Assembly (NCBI RefSeq): GCF_009928485.1
Contig: NZ_JAABNP010000007.1
Span: 1 to 64,000 of the forward strand
Direction of reading: 5' to 3'
DNA: 64,000 nucleotides
Origin: Clostridium sp. C2-6-12
GTDB lineage: Bacteria; Bacillota; Clostridia; Clostridiales; Clostridiaceae
The translations under genes and the position numbers were made by a program. Each line of letters starts with the position of its first letter. Position 1 is the first letter of the stretch. The notes below the pieces were generated by a model. The model saw nothing but the letters and a program-made list of their open reading frames with translations, was not told the origin of the DNA and did no database searches. Shown one piece after another: positions 9,489 to 18,228 of the stretch.

Positions 9489-9794
9489 TTATATAAAACC
9501 TTTTGTAAGGTTTAATGATGTTTCTGCTGTCGTCAAATCAATTTCAACCTGTTTTTCAGCATTATATGGATCGTAGTAACCTCTTTCCACCATATAATTA
9601 AAAATTCTTTCATGTGTATTTATTGCATCCTTTAGTTGTTTTCTTAAAATGCCTCTAACCTCTTGATTTGTTGTTTCGGTTAATGCAATTGCATAATTTC
9701 TCACGCCACTTTTAGCTGCAATTAAAAAATCAGTTGCAATAACTTGATCACTCATTTTATTCATACCTGTAAGACTTTCTATTAGTGCATTCAT
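9489..9794 (-). CDS. CotF-family spore coat protein, 101 aa
   Basis: This short helical protein of the CotF family shares the block VRNYAIALTE...EVR...KQL.DAI.THE with the 120-aa paralogue at 11200-11562. Members coat Bacillus and Clostridium spores and fold like four-helix ferritin-type bundles. AAGGAATT precedes the ATG. It is the last gene of a five-gene minus-strand run (11810 to 9489) and ends near the terminator shared with kup. Expression late in sporulation is inferred from the family only. Confidence 0.85.
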   Translation of the reverse strand: MNALIESLTGMNKMSDQVIATDFLIAAKSGVRNYAIALTETTNQEVRGILRKQLKDAINTHERIFNYMVERGYYDPYNAEKQVEIDLTTAETSLNLTKGFI

Positions 9795-9797
9795 AAA

Positions 9798-10010
9798 TTA
9801 ATTCCTTTCACTATTTGATTTTTCCATGAGACTTCTTAAGTCATCAATATGCTGTTTTGTTGTAACAATATCTTCATTTAAAATTGCTTTTAATTCCTCA
9901 TCAGAAACTAACGGTGACATTGTAATAGATTTTGTCAAACAAATATTTTTAAAGTTTAGTAATTCATGAATCTGATTATTTTCATTAACAGTTATTTCTT
10001 GAATATTCAA
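9798..10010 (-). CDS. Small helical coat-associated protein, 70 aa, TTG start
   Basis: The frame opens with TTG at 10008-10010, eight nt after GAAGG, and reads MNIQEITVNENNQIHELLNF. The 69-aa protein at 11601-11810 has the same layout: an IHE(M/L)LN motif, an ICxT motif, then EELKAIL/QELKGLL. The pair therefore arose by duplication. Both are the upstream partner of a CotF gene (three nt apart here), so a joint role in the coat is likely but unproven. Confidence 0.75.
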   Translation of the reverse strand: MNIQEITVNENNQIHELLNFKNICLTKSITMSPLVSDEELKAILNEDIVTTKQHIDDLRSLMEKSNSERN

Positions 10011-10041
10011 CTATTAAACCTTCTTTCTCTTATTAATTTCA

Positions 10042-11178
10042 TTATGGTTTCAGAACAACCTTAATGCATCCTTCAGTTTTGGTATCAAATACTTCATAAC
10101 CGTGTTCTGCTTCACTTAATGGAAGTCTATGAGTAATAATGTCACTAGGATCTATTTTACCTTCTGCAAGCAAATTATAAAGAATTGGCATATATGGAAT
10201 TACAGGTGCCTGGCCAGTTCTTATATTAATATTCCTATTTATCAAATCACCAAATGGAAATCCATTGTACCTGCCACCATAAACTCCTGTAACCTGAATC
10301 ATTCCCCCCTTTCTAACTGCTTGAGTAGCAATAATAAAACCACTTAAAGAACCGCTTTGAAGTTTTAAACCACTTCCTAAAAATTCAAGAGGTGTCATTT
10401 TCCCATCCATTCCTACACAATCTATTACTACATCTGCACCTCCATGGGTAATTTCTCTTAAATATTCTCCAGTATTTTTATGCTGCTCAAAATTTACTAT
10501 TTCTACTTTATTATACTTCTTTGCATGTTCTAATCTATAATCTATGTAATCAACTGCTATTACTCTTTCTGCTCCATGGAGCCAGCAAAATTTCTGAACT
10601 AATAACCCAACAGGTCCACATCCTAATACAATTACTGTACTGCCTTTCTTAACTCCTGAATTTTCTACGCTCCAATAGGCTGTTCCCATAGCATCAGACA
10701 TTAATAATAACTTTTCATCTTCTACTTCTGAATCCTCAGGTATTTTAAAAGGAGTAAAATTAGCATATGGAACTCTCATATATTCTGCCTGACCACCAGG
10801 ATATCCTCCAAATGTATCTGAATATCCAAAAAAGCCTCCATTTTCACCATTTGGATTTGAATTATCGCACATGCATGTCAAGTCATGTTTGCAATAAAAA
10901 CATTCTCCGCAGCTTACATTAAACGGTACAATAACTCTATCTCCCTTTTTTAAATTTTTAACTTCTGGTCCTACCTCCTCAACAATTCCCATTGGTTCAT
11001 GGCCAATAATATAATTTTGTGGTAAATTTGGCACCATATCATGAATTAAATGAAGATCAGAGCCACATATTGCTGAACTTGTAATTTTTACAATAATATC
11101 ATCCTTCTTTTGAATCTTTGGTGCTGGAACTTCTTTAACCTTTACATTTTTTATTCCTTGAAATGTTACAGCTTTCAT
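10042..11178 (-). CDS. Zinc-dependent alcohol/formaldehyde dehydrogenase
   Basis: This medium-chain dehydrogenase has catalytic zinc motifs AICGSDLH (Cys38) and GHEPMG, and the structural zinc block CGECFYCKHDLTCMC. Its NAD(P)-binding Rossmann motif is VLGCGPVGLLVQ, and the total is 378 aa. The sequence is closest to the glutathione-independent formaldehyde dehydrogenase-like branch; the substrate is not known. GGAGGAAAA precedes the ATG. It lies inside a CotF operon, 21 nt after the 120-aa CotF gene and before the second small/CotF pair, which suggests a spore-associated enzyme. Confidence 0.9.
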   Translation of the reverse strand: MKAVTFQGIKNVKVKEVPAPKIQKKDDIIVKITSSAICGSDLHLIHDMVPNLPQNYIIGHEPMGIVEEVGPEVKNLKKGDRVIVPFNVSCGECFYCKHDLTCMCDNSNPNGENGGFFGYSDTFGGYPGGQAEYMRVPYANFTPFKIPEDSEVEDEKLLLMSDAMGTAYWSVENSGVKKGSTVIVLGCGPVGLLVQKFCWLHGAERVIAVDYIDYRLEHAKKYNKVEIVNFEQHKNTGEYLREITHGGADVVIDCVGMDGKMTPLEFLGSGLKLQSGSLSGFIIATQAVRKGGMIQVTGVYGGRYNGFPFGDLINRNINIRTGQAPVIPYMPILYNLLAEGKIDPSDIITHRLPLSEAEHGYEVFDTKTEGCIKVVLKP

Positions 11179-11199
11179 TTATGTTTTCCTCCAATCTTA

Positions 11200-11562
11200 T
11201 TATTTTTCTGGTGTTGCAAATGTACCTATTCTACTTGTATCTCCTGGAAATAGATTCAAACCTGCAATTTGAGCTGCTGTTTCAGAAGCTTCCAAATCCA
11301 TTTGGAATTGTTTACTCAAGTTAATTGGATGAAACCATCCTTTTTTAATCATAAGATTTGATATTTCCTCATGTGTAGTAATTGCTTCTTCTAATTGTTT
11401 TTCAAATAAATATCTAACTTCTGGAGTTGCTGCTTCTGTTAATGCTATTGCACAATTTCTTACAACACTTTTAGAGTTTAATAATAAAGCTAATGACATA
11501 GATGCATCTACAAGTTTAGGCATTCCTTCTGCATTTCTTATTTCTAAATAATCATTGATCAT
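11200..11562 (-). CDS. CotF-family spore coat protein, 120 aa
   Basis: It is a paralogue of the 101-aa protein at 9489-9794, with the shared block SVVRNCAIALTEAATPEVR followed by KQLEEAITTHE. It has an extra N-terminal stretch and a C-terminal tail ending TFATPEK. AAGGAGGAG precedes the ATG. It is second in the operon, between the 69-aa helical protein and the dehydrogenase. Confidence 0.86.
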   Translation of the reverse strand: MINDYLEIRNAEGMPKLVDASMSLALLLNSKSVVRNCAIALTEAATPEVRYLFEKQLEEAITTHEEISNLMIKKGWFHPINLSKQFQMDLEASETAAQIAGLNLFPGDTSRIGTFATPEK

Positions 11563-11600
11563 TTTTCTCCTCCTTGAAAAAATCTTCTTTTATGTTTCCT

Positions 11601-11810
11601 CTACTTAAGTTGAGGAGCTTTCTTTAATAAATTTTGTAGTTCTCGTATTTTTATAATAGATTTTTGAACATCTTTTTCTAATAATCCCTTAAGTTCCTGA
11701 TCAAAAACTACGCCCTCCATCATTTTTTCCGTAGTCATGCAAATAGTTACTAAATTTAACATTTCGTGTATCTGCATCGTCTCATTTAATCCTAAACATT
11801 TTTGTCCCAT
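11601..11810 (-). CDS. Small helical coat-associated protein, 69 aa
   Basis: This is the first gene of the coat operon, with AGGAGGTAAC before its ATG. It is the paralogue of the 70-aa protein at 9798-10010; both have IHEMLN/IHELLN, an IC-T motif and a charged C-terminal helix. About 20 nt before the ribosome site the sequence GAATACAATT resembles a sporulation sigma -10 element, but the -35 match is poor. Confidence 0.75.
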   Translation of the reverse strand: MGQKCLGLNETMQIHEMLNLVTICMTTEKMMEGVVFDQELKGLLEKDVQKSIIKIRELQNLLKKAPQLK

Positions 11811-11938
11811 ATGTTACCTCCTATTTTTTTGTTCAATTGTATTCTCCCACAGGTAACTTTTTGTTATACTAAAAAAATTATGCTTTGAACGGTATTTCTA
11901 CTATCAAAAGCATAATCTAAAAATTTTTAATCTATAAC

Positions 11939-12334
11939 TCATTTATAATTTCTATTATATATATTTTTTATATTCAATTCTTCTATGAATTCATACAAGT
12001 ATATGAGTATTGTACCTATTAAATAACTAAAAATATCTTTAAAATCAAAAGTTGCTCCAATTATTATTCTAGCAAGTTTAAAACTTTCCAAATGTAATAT
12101 TGATACTAAATTAAAATATTGCCCCACTTCAATTATACATGCAAATAAAAATACACCTAGAGGTAGAAACTTTAACTTTTTCATAAAGCTTCTAATAAAG
12201 AAATATAAAACGCTAACTACCAAAGCATCACCAACAAATGGCCTAATTATATTATCATGAACAAAAACTCCTATATATATTTCTATAATAAGTAAAACCA
12301 CGAAAATTGCCAAATATTTGAATTGAATCTTCAT
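11939..12334 (-). CDS. DUF2809-family membrane protein
   Basis: This 131-aa protein has four hydrophobic helices. It carries the family pattern of an early ...RPFVGDALVV block, a central VGQYFN motif, and a late FDFKDIFSYLIGT motif. That pattern is typical of DUF2809 proteins, whose function is unknown. AGGAAC lies upstream of the ATG. It appears to be transcribed alone between the coat operon and the NlpC/P60 gene. Confidence 0.8.
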   Translation of the reverse strand: MKIQFKYLAIFVVLLIIEIYIGVFVHDNIIRPFVGDALVVSVLYFFIRSFMKKLKFLPLGVFLFACIIEVGQYFNLVSILHLESFKLARIIIGATFDFKDIFSYLIGTILIYLYEFIEELNIKNIYNRNYK

Positions 12335-12476
12335 AATTATTAGTTCCTTTCTTAAGTCAAAATCATCATGAAAGTAGTTCTCTCATAATTATTCTTAAAT
12401 ATTAACTAGATTTAATTGTAATAGTATCCCACAAAAATTTATATTATCTTTTCGTACTAGACAATTTTAAAATATA

Positions 12477-12516
12477 AAAAATAGAGTTAAGAATCCTCAT
12501 TTTTAACTCTATTTTT
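12477..12516. terminator. Terminator after the NlpC/P60 gene
   Basis: AAAAATAGAGTTAA (12477-12490) pairs with TTAACTCTATTTTT (12503-12516) over 14 bp. A and T tracts on both sides would allow termination in either direction. Confidence 0.8.
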
Positions 12517-12544
12517 TATTATATTTAATTAAATCTTATGTTCA

Positions 12545-13867
12545 TTAAAGTATTCTTCTTCCTGCATAAAAACCATAAACAGGACTTACTTTGATAACAT
12601 CCCCTGTTTGTGGAGCATGAATCATTTGTCCATTTCCTACATATATGCCAACATGTCCTGTATGAGGAAATACCAAATCTCCTGGCTTAAGTTGATCTTC
12701 ACTAACCGGCTGTCCCTCATCAATCTGTGTATATGTAGTTCTCGATATATCTATTCCGGCTGCATGCTTGTACACATATGAAGTAAAGCCTGAACAGTCA
12801 AAAGTATCTGGTCCTGTTGCTCCCCATACATATTTTGCGCCCAAATGTTTATATGCTTCATTTAATATAGCTTGAGCATTTCCACCTGCTGGAGCTGATA
12901 TTGATTTCCCAGATTTTTTAACGCTTGATTTTGAACTTGATGCCGAACTTGAAGATGAATTTACTGCCTCTGCTGCTGCCGAAGCTGCTGCTTGAGCCTG
13001 TCTTTTAGCATCCGCAGCTTCTTTTTCCTCTGCAGCTTTCTTTTGACTTGCTAATACTTTTGCTTTTTCTACTTTAGCATCAATTTCTTTACTTACAATT
13101 GGACTTTTAATTTGGCTATTTTTAATACTTACTAGTTGAGTAATAGCCCCTTGAATTTCTGCCGAAGAACTATTAGTACTATCTATAACATCAAATTGAG
13201 CCTTTACTGCATCCCTTTCCAATTGTGATAAATATTCTGCGTCAAATTTACTCTTTTCATTTTGAGCTTGAGCTGCTAAATTTAATTGTTCTCGTTTCTT
13301 TCTTTCAAGTTCACTCAAATTATCCTGAACCTCTTTATTAAGCTTATTAATTTCATTCTTTTTATCATCTAAAGATTTAATCTTTGTATTTAATTCTTGT
13401 TTCTTACCTTCAACTTTTTCAATAGCTTCTTTATCTTTATCTACAATTTTAGTTACTGCTTCCAGCCTTGAAAAAAGCTCTGTAGATGAACTAGACTCCA
13501 AAACAAATTTAACATAGTTGAATTCTAAATCTCCTGCTGTATAAACGGCCTTAAGTCTTTTTCCTAAAGCTAAATCCAAATCACTGATGTCCTTTTTACA
13601 TTGCTGAATATCTTTTTTTGTATTTTCAACTACCATATTTATGTTTTGTATATCTCTTTTATTTTTTTCTACAGTTGCTTGTAATGATTCCATTTGGGAA
13701 TTCAAATCATAAATTTGATTTTCAATATTTCTAATTTTATCCTCAATTTCAGCATATTTTTGTCTAGAATCACTTAATTGAGCATTACTGGGTGCTGCAA
13801 ATACAGGCATGGAACCACTAAATGTTACTACAGCTGCTAATGCAATAGCTAAAACTTTTTTCTTCAT
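12545..13867 (-). CDS. Secreted coiled-coil NlpC/P60 peptidoglycan hydrolase
   Basis: An N-terminal signal peptide (basic MKKK, hydrophobic core, AFAAP-type cleavage near residue 25) is followed by a long coiled coil over residues 30-280. An Ala/Ser-rich linker and a C-terminal NlpC/P60 domain (about 325-440) follow. The catalytic Cys358 lies in FDCSGF and His405 in TGHVGIY. Such proteins cut the D-Glu-diamino acid peptide bond in cell walls, usually for cell separation or turnover. The coiled coil resembles PcsB/CwlO-type hydrolases, which are often gated by FtsEX; no ftsEX is in the window. A GAGGT site lies unusually far (about 17 nt) from the ATG. Confidence 0.93.
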   Translation of the reverse strand: MKKKVLAIALAAVVTFSGSMPVFAAPSNAQLSDSRQKYAEIEDKIRNIENQIYDLNSQMESLQATVEKNKRDIQNINMVVENTKKDIQQCKKDISDLDLALGKRLKAVYTAGDLEFNYVKFVLESSSSTELFSRLEAVTKIVDKDKEAIEKVEGKKQELNTKIKSLDDKKNEINKLNKEVQDNLSELERKKREQLNLAAQAQNEKSKFDAEYLSQLERDAVKAQFDVIDSTNSSSAEIQGAITQLVSIKNSQIKSPIVSKEIDAKVEKAKVLASQKKAAEEKEAADAKRQAQAAASAAAEAVNSSSSSASSSKSSVKKSGKSISAPAGGNAQAILNEAYKHLGAKYVWGATGPDTFDCSGFTSYVYKHAAGIDISRTTYTQIDEGQPVSEDQLKPGDLVFPHTGHVGIYVGNGQMIHAPQTGDVIKVSPVYGFYAGRRIL

Positions 13868-13997
13868 ATATTTCGGTTTTTAAACCTCTTCCCCCTTTGT
13901 TTCCCCTATTATTACATAATTATAGCACTTTTAACAATGCTCAACAATCCATATATATATGGTAAAATTGACTATAATATTCATTTATATCTATATA

Positions 13998-14675
13998 TTA
14001 CTTAGTACTTTTTAGTAATACTTTTAATTCATCAACTTTCATTGGTTTTTCTTCACCATTAATATTTACATAACAAATTACATTTTCTATTTTATTCATC
14101 TTTATATTTTTAACACCTAATTTTCTCTCCACCATACTTTTTCTCCAAAGATAATTTTTAGTTAGAGTCATCTTAGGAGGAATTACTGAATCCAATAGAA
14201 ATATATGCTCATCATGAGTAGCCGTTTGCATATTTGCTTCATAAGTAAAAATTATATGAAAAGAAAGTTTTGATATTTCTACATCTGAATTATTCTTTAC
14301 TTCAAAATCAGTATAATAATAATTAGCATCATCATAAAATTCTTTTTCTGTTATTATAAGTGGATCATCACTACTTCCACTTGTAGGTTTTTTCTCTACT
14401 TTAGCTTCTTTTTCATCATTAACCTTGTTCACATTATTAGTAACATCCTTTAATGTCTCATAGTAATATCCTACTGTTGTTCCTATAAATGTTATAAAAA
14501 GAAAAGCCGATATAATTTTTAAACCTTTCTTATGTTTAATTACACTCCTTATCAATAAAATAAACGAAATAACTATTCCTATAATTCCAAATGCAAATAT
14601 TGCTAATTGATATTTTTGCATCATAATCTTACTACATCCCCATTCAACATCTTTTAATAACCAATTTTTCACCAT
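13998..14675 (-). CDS. Hypothetical membrane-anchored protein, 225 aa or shorter
   Basis: Two N-terminal hydrophobic segments (about residues 24-46 and 54-70) are followed by a Lys/Glu linker. The C-terminal domain has a beta-rich pattern (FEVKNNSDVEISKLSFHI) like extracellular FxLYD/DUF5780-type modules, but I cannot name the family with confidence. The first GTG/ATG has no clear ribosome site. The ATG pair near residue 18-19 has GGGGATG upstream and may be the true start. It follows aspS and its terminator. Confidence 0.68.
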   Translation of the reverse strand: MVKNWLLKDVEWGCSKIMMQKYQLAIFAFGIIGIVISFILLIRSVIKHKKGLKIISAFLFITFIGTTVGYYYETLKDVTNNVNKVNDEKEAKVEKKPTSGSSDDPLIITEKEFYDDANYYYTDFEVKNNSDVEISKLSFHIIFTYEANMQTATHDEHIFLLDSVIPPKMTLTKNYLWRKSMVERKLGVKNIKMNKIENVICYVNINGEEKPMKVDELKVLLKSTK

Positions 14676-14817
14676 ATTTAGTATATCATAAATTATTGCT
14701 TTATTTTAAGCTTTATGAAAAATTTTGTTGTAAAAATGCATCACTTTATAAATTTTGTTGAATGATAAAACCTTTCATATCTTTTAAGAATCTATTTTAT
14801 CATTTAACACTAAAAAT

Positions 14818-14859
14818 GCCTATCATGCTGTTAACAAAAAGGCTGTTTACATGATAGGC
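14818..14859 (-). terminator. Terminator after aspS
   Basis: GCCTATCATG (14818-14827) and CATGATAGGC (14850-14859) form a 10-bp stem, followed by ATTTTTA on the minus strand. Confidence 0.78.
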
Positions 14860-14875
14860 TGTATATCAATTAATT

Positions 14876-16165
14876 TTATGGAACTAATCTTGTTCTATCC
14901 CTAGGTATCAAACTTGTTTCCCTAATGTTTTCAAAGCCTAAAATCTTAGCAGTTATTCTTTCAAGACCAATTGCTAATCCTCCATGTGGCGGCATCCCAT
15001 ATTTAAAGTTTGAAGTATAGCTTTCATAATTTTTAGGATTTAATCCCTTATATTTTATATTTTCTAAAAGCATACTATAATCGTGAATTCTTTGCCCTCC
15101 AGTTGTAATTTCAATTCCTCTAAATAATAAGTCAAAGCTATGCGTTTCTGTGTTTCCACAAGGCATTGTATACATAGGTCTCTTTTTCCTTGGATAATGA
15201 GTTAAAAATATAAATTCACATCCCAGCTTTTCCTTTGCATATTTACAAATTAATTTTTCGCCTTCTGGATCCATATCTCCATCTAAACCTGTTTTATTAT
15301 ATTCTTTCTCCAATATTTCTAAGGCTTCACAAAATTTTATTCTTGGGATTTTATCTTCAATAGCAGGTACTTCTGCTTTTAAAATATCTAAGTATTTTTT
15401 CCCTTCTTCCTTAACTTTTTTCAAAATAAATTTTAATAAATTTTCTTCTAAATCCATTATCTCTTTTTCATCTTCTATAAATCCTATTTCTAAATCCATA
15501 CTAATATATTCATTTAAATGTCTATTAGTATTATGTTCTTCTGCCCTATATACATGCCCAATTTCAAAAACCCTTTCAAAGCCAGCGCCAACCATCATTT
15601 GCTTATAAAACTGTGGACTTTGAGCTAAATATGCTTCTCTTTCAAAATATTGAACCTTAAATACTTCTGTACCACCCTCTGCACCTTCTTCTACAAGCTT
15701 TGGTGTAGATATTTCTGTAAAATCTTCTCTTTTTAAAAATTCTCTAAAACCTTCAACTATTATATTTTGTATTTTAAATATTGCATTTACTTTTTCATGT
15801 CTTATACTTAGCATTCTATTATTTAGCATAGTATCTAAATTCACCTCTAAATTTTCCTTGTTTATTTCAATAGGAAGCTCTTCAATGGTACTATTAATAA
15901 TTTTCATAGCTTCAGCAGCAACTTCAAATGGATTTAAATTATTCTTGCTTTCAACAACCATTCCTGAGATTTCAATTACCGACTCTAATTTAACCTCACT
16001 ATATTCTTGCTCATTATTATTTAAAACACATTGTACTAATCCTGTTCTATCTCTTAGTACAACAAAAGTTATTGATTTCAATTTTCTTATGCGATGAACC
16101 CAGCCTTTAATAGTTACTGTTTTATTTATATAATTCTTTAATTGATTTATCATTATTCTTTTCAT
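14876..16165 (-). CDS. aspS: Archaeal-type aspartyl-tRNA synthetase
   Basis: This class IIb synthetase has an N-terminal OB anticodon-binding fold (TVTIKGWVHRIRK) and a catalytic domain. Motif 2 is YRAEEHNTNRHLNEY and motif 3 is GLAIGLERI, with the AspRS-specific THYPRKKRPMYTMP and GIEITTGGQRIHDY. It lacks the bacterial GAD insertion, so it belongs to the shorter archaeal/eukaryal-like branch, often non-discriminating (charging tRNA-Asp and tRNA-Asn). Whether it is non-discriminating here cannot be seen. The start is set at ATG 16165 (MKRIMIN), since AAAGGAATGGA precedes it; an in-frame ATG 15 codons upstream has no ribosome site. T-box modules precede it. Confidence 0.93.
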   Translation of the reverse strand: MKRIMINQLKNYINKTVTIKGWVHRIRKLKSITFVVLRDRTGLVQCVLNNNEQEYSEVKLESVIEISGMVVESKNNLNPFEVAAEAMKIINSTIEELPIEINKENLEVNLDTMLNNRMLSIRHEKVNAIFKIQNIIVEGFREFLKREDFTEISTPKLVEEGAEGGTEVFKVQYFEREAYLAQSPQFYKQMMVGAGFERVFEIGHVYRAEEHNTNRHLNEYISMDLEIGFIEDEKEIMDLEENLLKFILKKVKEEGKKYLDILKAEVPAIEDKIPRIKFCEALEILEKEYNKTGLDGDMDPEGEKLICKYAKEKLGCEFIFLTHYPRKKRPMYTMPCGNTETHSFDLLFRGIEITTGGQRIHDYSMLLENIKYKGLNPKNYESYTSNFKYGMPPHGGLAIGLERITAKILGFENIRETSLIPRDRTRLVP

Positions 16166-16330
16166 TATTATTTCCATTCCTTTCTTTAGGCAATATAAAA
16201 TTTCTTTCAAACTTAAATATACTCTTTGATTTAAATTATTTTACTAATATTCATACTTTTAATAACTCTTTATAATTTTACTGCGCAATAATTTTATAAA
16301 AAGCCTTAAATTTTCTATTAAATAAAAACA

Positions 16331-16512
16331 GCCCCTTGAGTTATAAAACTCAAGGGGCAAATCTCTTCGCGGTACCACCCTTTTTTACTTATGGATATAA
16401 ATGCATTAATGCTAACACTAATATTCCCTGCATTTAACATATCCTTATATTATAAAATTTTATCAAGTTAATGACATAACTAAAATAAAATTGGCCATTT
16501 TCATTTTAATAT
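16331..16512 (-). promoter_or_regulatory. Second, truncated T-box module before aspS
   Basis: On the minus strand, GGGTGGTACCGCGAAG (16366-16382 on plus) is a near-consensus T-box sequence. It is followed by a 12-bp terminator stem (AACTCAAGGGGC / GCCCCTTGAGTT, 16331-16358) and a T-run. Only about 110 nt separate it from the terminator of the first module, too little for a full Stem I. Its 5' end (16493-16512) matches the specifier region of the metG T-box at 18 of 20 positions. Its TGGT box would pair best with a tRNA ending in A73. Confidence 0.8.
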
Positions 16513-16740
16513 AAAAAAGCTTTCACTTCTTTATAGAAGTGAAAGCTATATTTCACGGTGCCATTCTACTTTGACAAAATTTAATAAACTAAGTCATCTC
16601 AAACATTATAACGACTGCCGCCGGCTTACCCTACTAAAAATTTCAGATAAGCTTCTCCAGGATGTCTTCGATAAAAACTTTCTCATAGAGCTCTCACCCT
16701 CCTCTACTCGCTTAAGATACTAATATAATATCTACTCTTC
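16513..16740 (-). promoter_or_regulatory. T-box leader (tRNA-Asp sensing) of aspS
   Basis: On the minus strand a Stem I (AAGAGTAGATAT, then GGGTGAGAGC) leads to the specifier-like CGAA-GAC-ATCCTGGAGAAGC (GAC at 16664-16666). AGAATGGCACCGTGAA (16552-16567) is the T-box sequence. A 13-bp terminator stem (AGCTTTCACTTCT and complement, 16518-16547) with a T-run ends it. GAC is an Asp codon, and TGGC pairs with a tRNA ending in G73, as tRNA-Asp does. Both support an Asp-responsive switch. Confidence 0.88.
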
Positions 16741-16772
16741 CCTTCAAAGAATTTTATTCTTTATTTTTTTAT

Positions 16773-16801
16773 ATCTTACTCTTTATAATAAAATTTGTCA
16801 A
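16773..16801 (-). promoter_or_regulatory. Promoter of the aspS T-box leader
   Basis: TTGACA (16796-16801) and TAAGAT (16773-16778) on the minus strand are 17 nt apart, just before Stem I. Confidence 0.82.
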
Positions 16802-16888
16802 TACTAATCAATATTTTTGCTTTACATAAAGTATATTGAAAATAAAACGAAAATTAAATGATAAATCAAACTAAAAGGAGGACTTTTT

Positions 16889-17593
16889 ATGGTTATGAAT
16901 ATTGCAGATTCAAAAGGACTAGGCGCATCTAAATATAATAATTCTAGCAGTGAAACAAAGAAAACTAGTGCAGAAAGTAATGAAATTAATTATTCTAAAG
17001 ACAATCTGGAAGTTTCTCAAGTTTTAGGTAATGATTCATTTGTAAAATCAACAGAAGATGACATAAAAAATTCAACTTACAAACCAATAAAGAAAAAACT
17101 TACTCCTGAAGAAATTGAAGCTTTAAAAGATGAACAAGATAAATCTGAAAAAGAACTTATAAAAAAATTTATAAGTGATACTATAAAAAATCAAAATAAT
17201 TTATTAGGTAAATCAAGTAATGACAATAATGGACTCCCACAATCTTCAAAAGATTTACTAATTAAAATATTTGGTTCTTTAGAAAATGCTTATCCTCCAA
17301 TTGCTACAACTCCAGAAGGTGCTCAAGCAGCAATTACTGAAGGTGGTCCATATTCTGTAAATGCCGTTGCAGATCGTATTATGAGCATGGCAACAGCTAT
17401 AGCAGGAGATGATAAGGATAAATTACAAAAAATGAGAGATGCTGTAGAAGAAGGTTTTTCACAAGCCGGGTTAATTTTTAAAGATGCAACTACAAGTGAC
17501 TTACCTCAGATTTGCAAAGATACTTATACTGAAATTATGAGCAGATTTGATAAACTTCAAAATAAAACACACGTAGAATCTCAAAATAATTAA
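16889..17593 (+). CDS. Hypothetical protein, 234 aa, flexible N-terminus
   Basis: The N-terminal 120 residues are Ser/Asn/Lys-rich and look disordered. Residues about 135-210 form a compact helical domain (PPIATTPEGAQAAITEGG, then SVNAVADRIMSMATAIAGDD). That pattern recalls the DUF5610 region of flagellum-linked hypothetical proteins, but this is only a weak resemblance. AAAGGAGGAC precedes the ATG, though a second ATG two codons later is also possible. It is probably monocistronic. Confidence 0.72.
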   Translation: MVMNIADSKGLGASKYNNSSSETKKTSAESNEINYSKDNLEVSQVLGNDSFVKSTEDDIKNSTYKPIKKKLTPEEIEALKDEQDKSEKELIKKFISDTIKNQNNLLGKSSNDNNGLPQSSKDLLIKIFGSLENAYPPIATTPEGAQAAITEGGPYSVNAVADRIMSMATAIAGDDKDKLQKMRDAVEEGFSQAGLIFKDATTSDLPQICKDTYTEIMSRFDKLQNKTHVESQNN

Positions 17594-17675
17594 TCAATAA
17601 ATATATATTTTGTACTATAATATAAACAAATAACTATGTTAATCAAAAATACTTAATTACATTAGGAGAATTATT

Positions 17676-18056
17676 ATGAACTTTAACAAAATACACCACA
17701 TTGCTATTATAGCTTCTAACTATGAAGTTTCTAAAAATTTTTATGTAAATTTACTAGGTTTTGAAATAATACGTGAAAATTATAGAAAAGATAGAAACTC
17801 GTATAAATTAGATTTAAAAATAGGTGACAGCGAAATTGAACTTTTTTCAATGAACGAAGCTCCAAAAAGACTTACAAGGCCTGAAGCCTGTGGTTTAAGG
17901 CATTTAGCTTTTCAGGTAAACAATATTGAAGAAGTTATTGCAGAATTAAACTCTAAAGGTATTTTAACTGAACCAATTAGAATAGATGAATATACTAATA
18001 AAAAATTCACCTTCTTCAACGATCCAGATGGTTTGCCATTAGAATTACATGAGTAA
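17676..18056 (+). CDS. VOC/glyoxalase-fold protein
   Basis: This 126-aa protein has the vicinal oxygen chelate fold, with two beta-alpha-beta-beta-beta modules. Candidate metal ligands are His8 (HHIAI), the Glu in GDSEIELF, the His in LRHLAFQV and the terminal Glu in LPLELHE. It matches the GloA2/YwbC-like group of bacterial VOC proteins. Lactoylglutathione lyase activity is not assured, since clostridia generally lack glutathione. TTAGGAGAA precedes the ATG. Confidence 0.88.
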   Translation: MNFNKIHHIAIIASNYEVSKNFYVNLLGFEIIRENYRKDRNSYKLDLKIGDSEIELFSMNEAPKRLTRPEACGLRHLAFQVNNIEEVIAELNSKGILTEPIRIDEYTNKKFTFFNDPDGLPLELHE

Positions 18057-18097
18057 TTCAAGCAATTATTAAATGAATACATCTTCAGCTAAATTTT

Positions 18098-18196
18098 AAA
18101 GGACTGTTACACTGAAATTTAATAATACAATAATATTCCTCACATCTTCTTTGAGGTTATATATTGTATATAAATCCTTTAGTGTTACAGTCCTTT
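18098..18196. terminator. Long nested terminator hairpin
   Basis: AAAGGACTGTTACACT (18098-18113) pairs with AGTGTTACAGTCCTTT (18181-18196), with one mismatch. It encloses a second hairpin around CCTCAC...TTGAGG. GTTTTTTCT follows on the plus strand. It lies between convergent genes. Confidence 0.75.
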
Positions 18197-18228
18197 GTTT
18201 TTTCTTTAATATATTATTAAACTAACTT

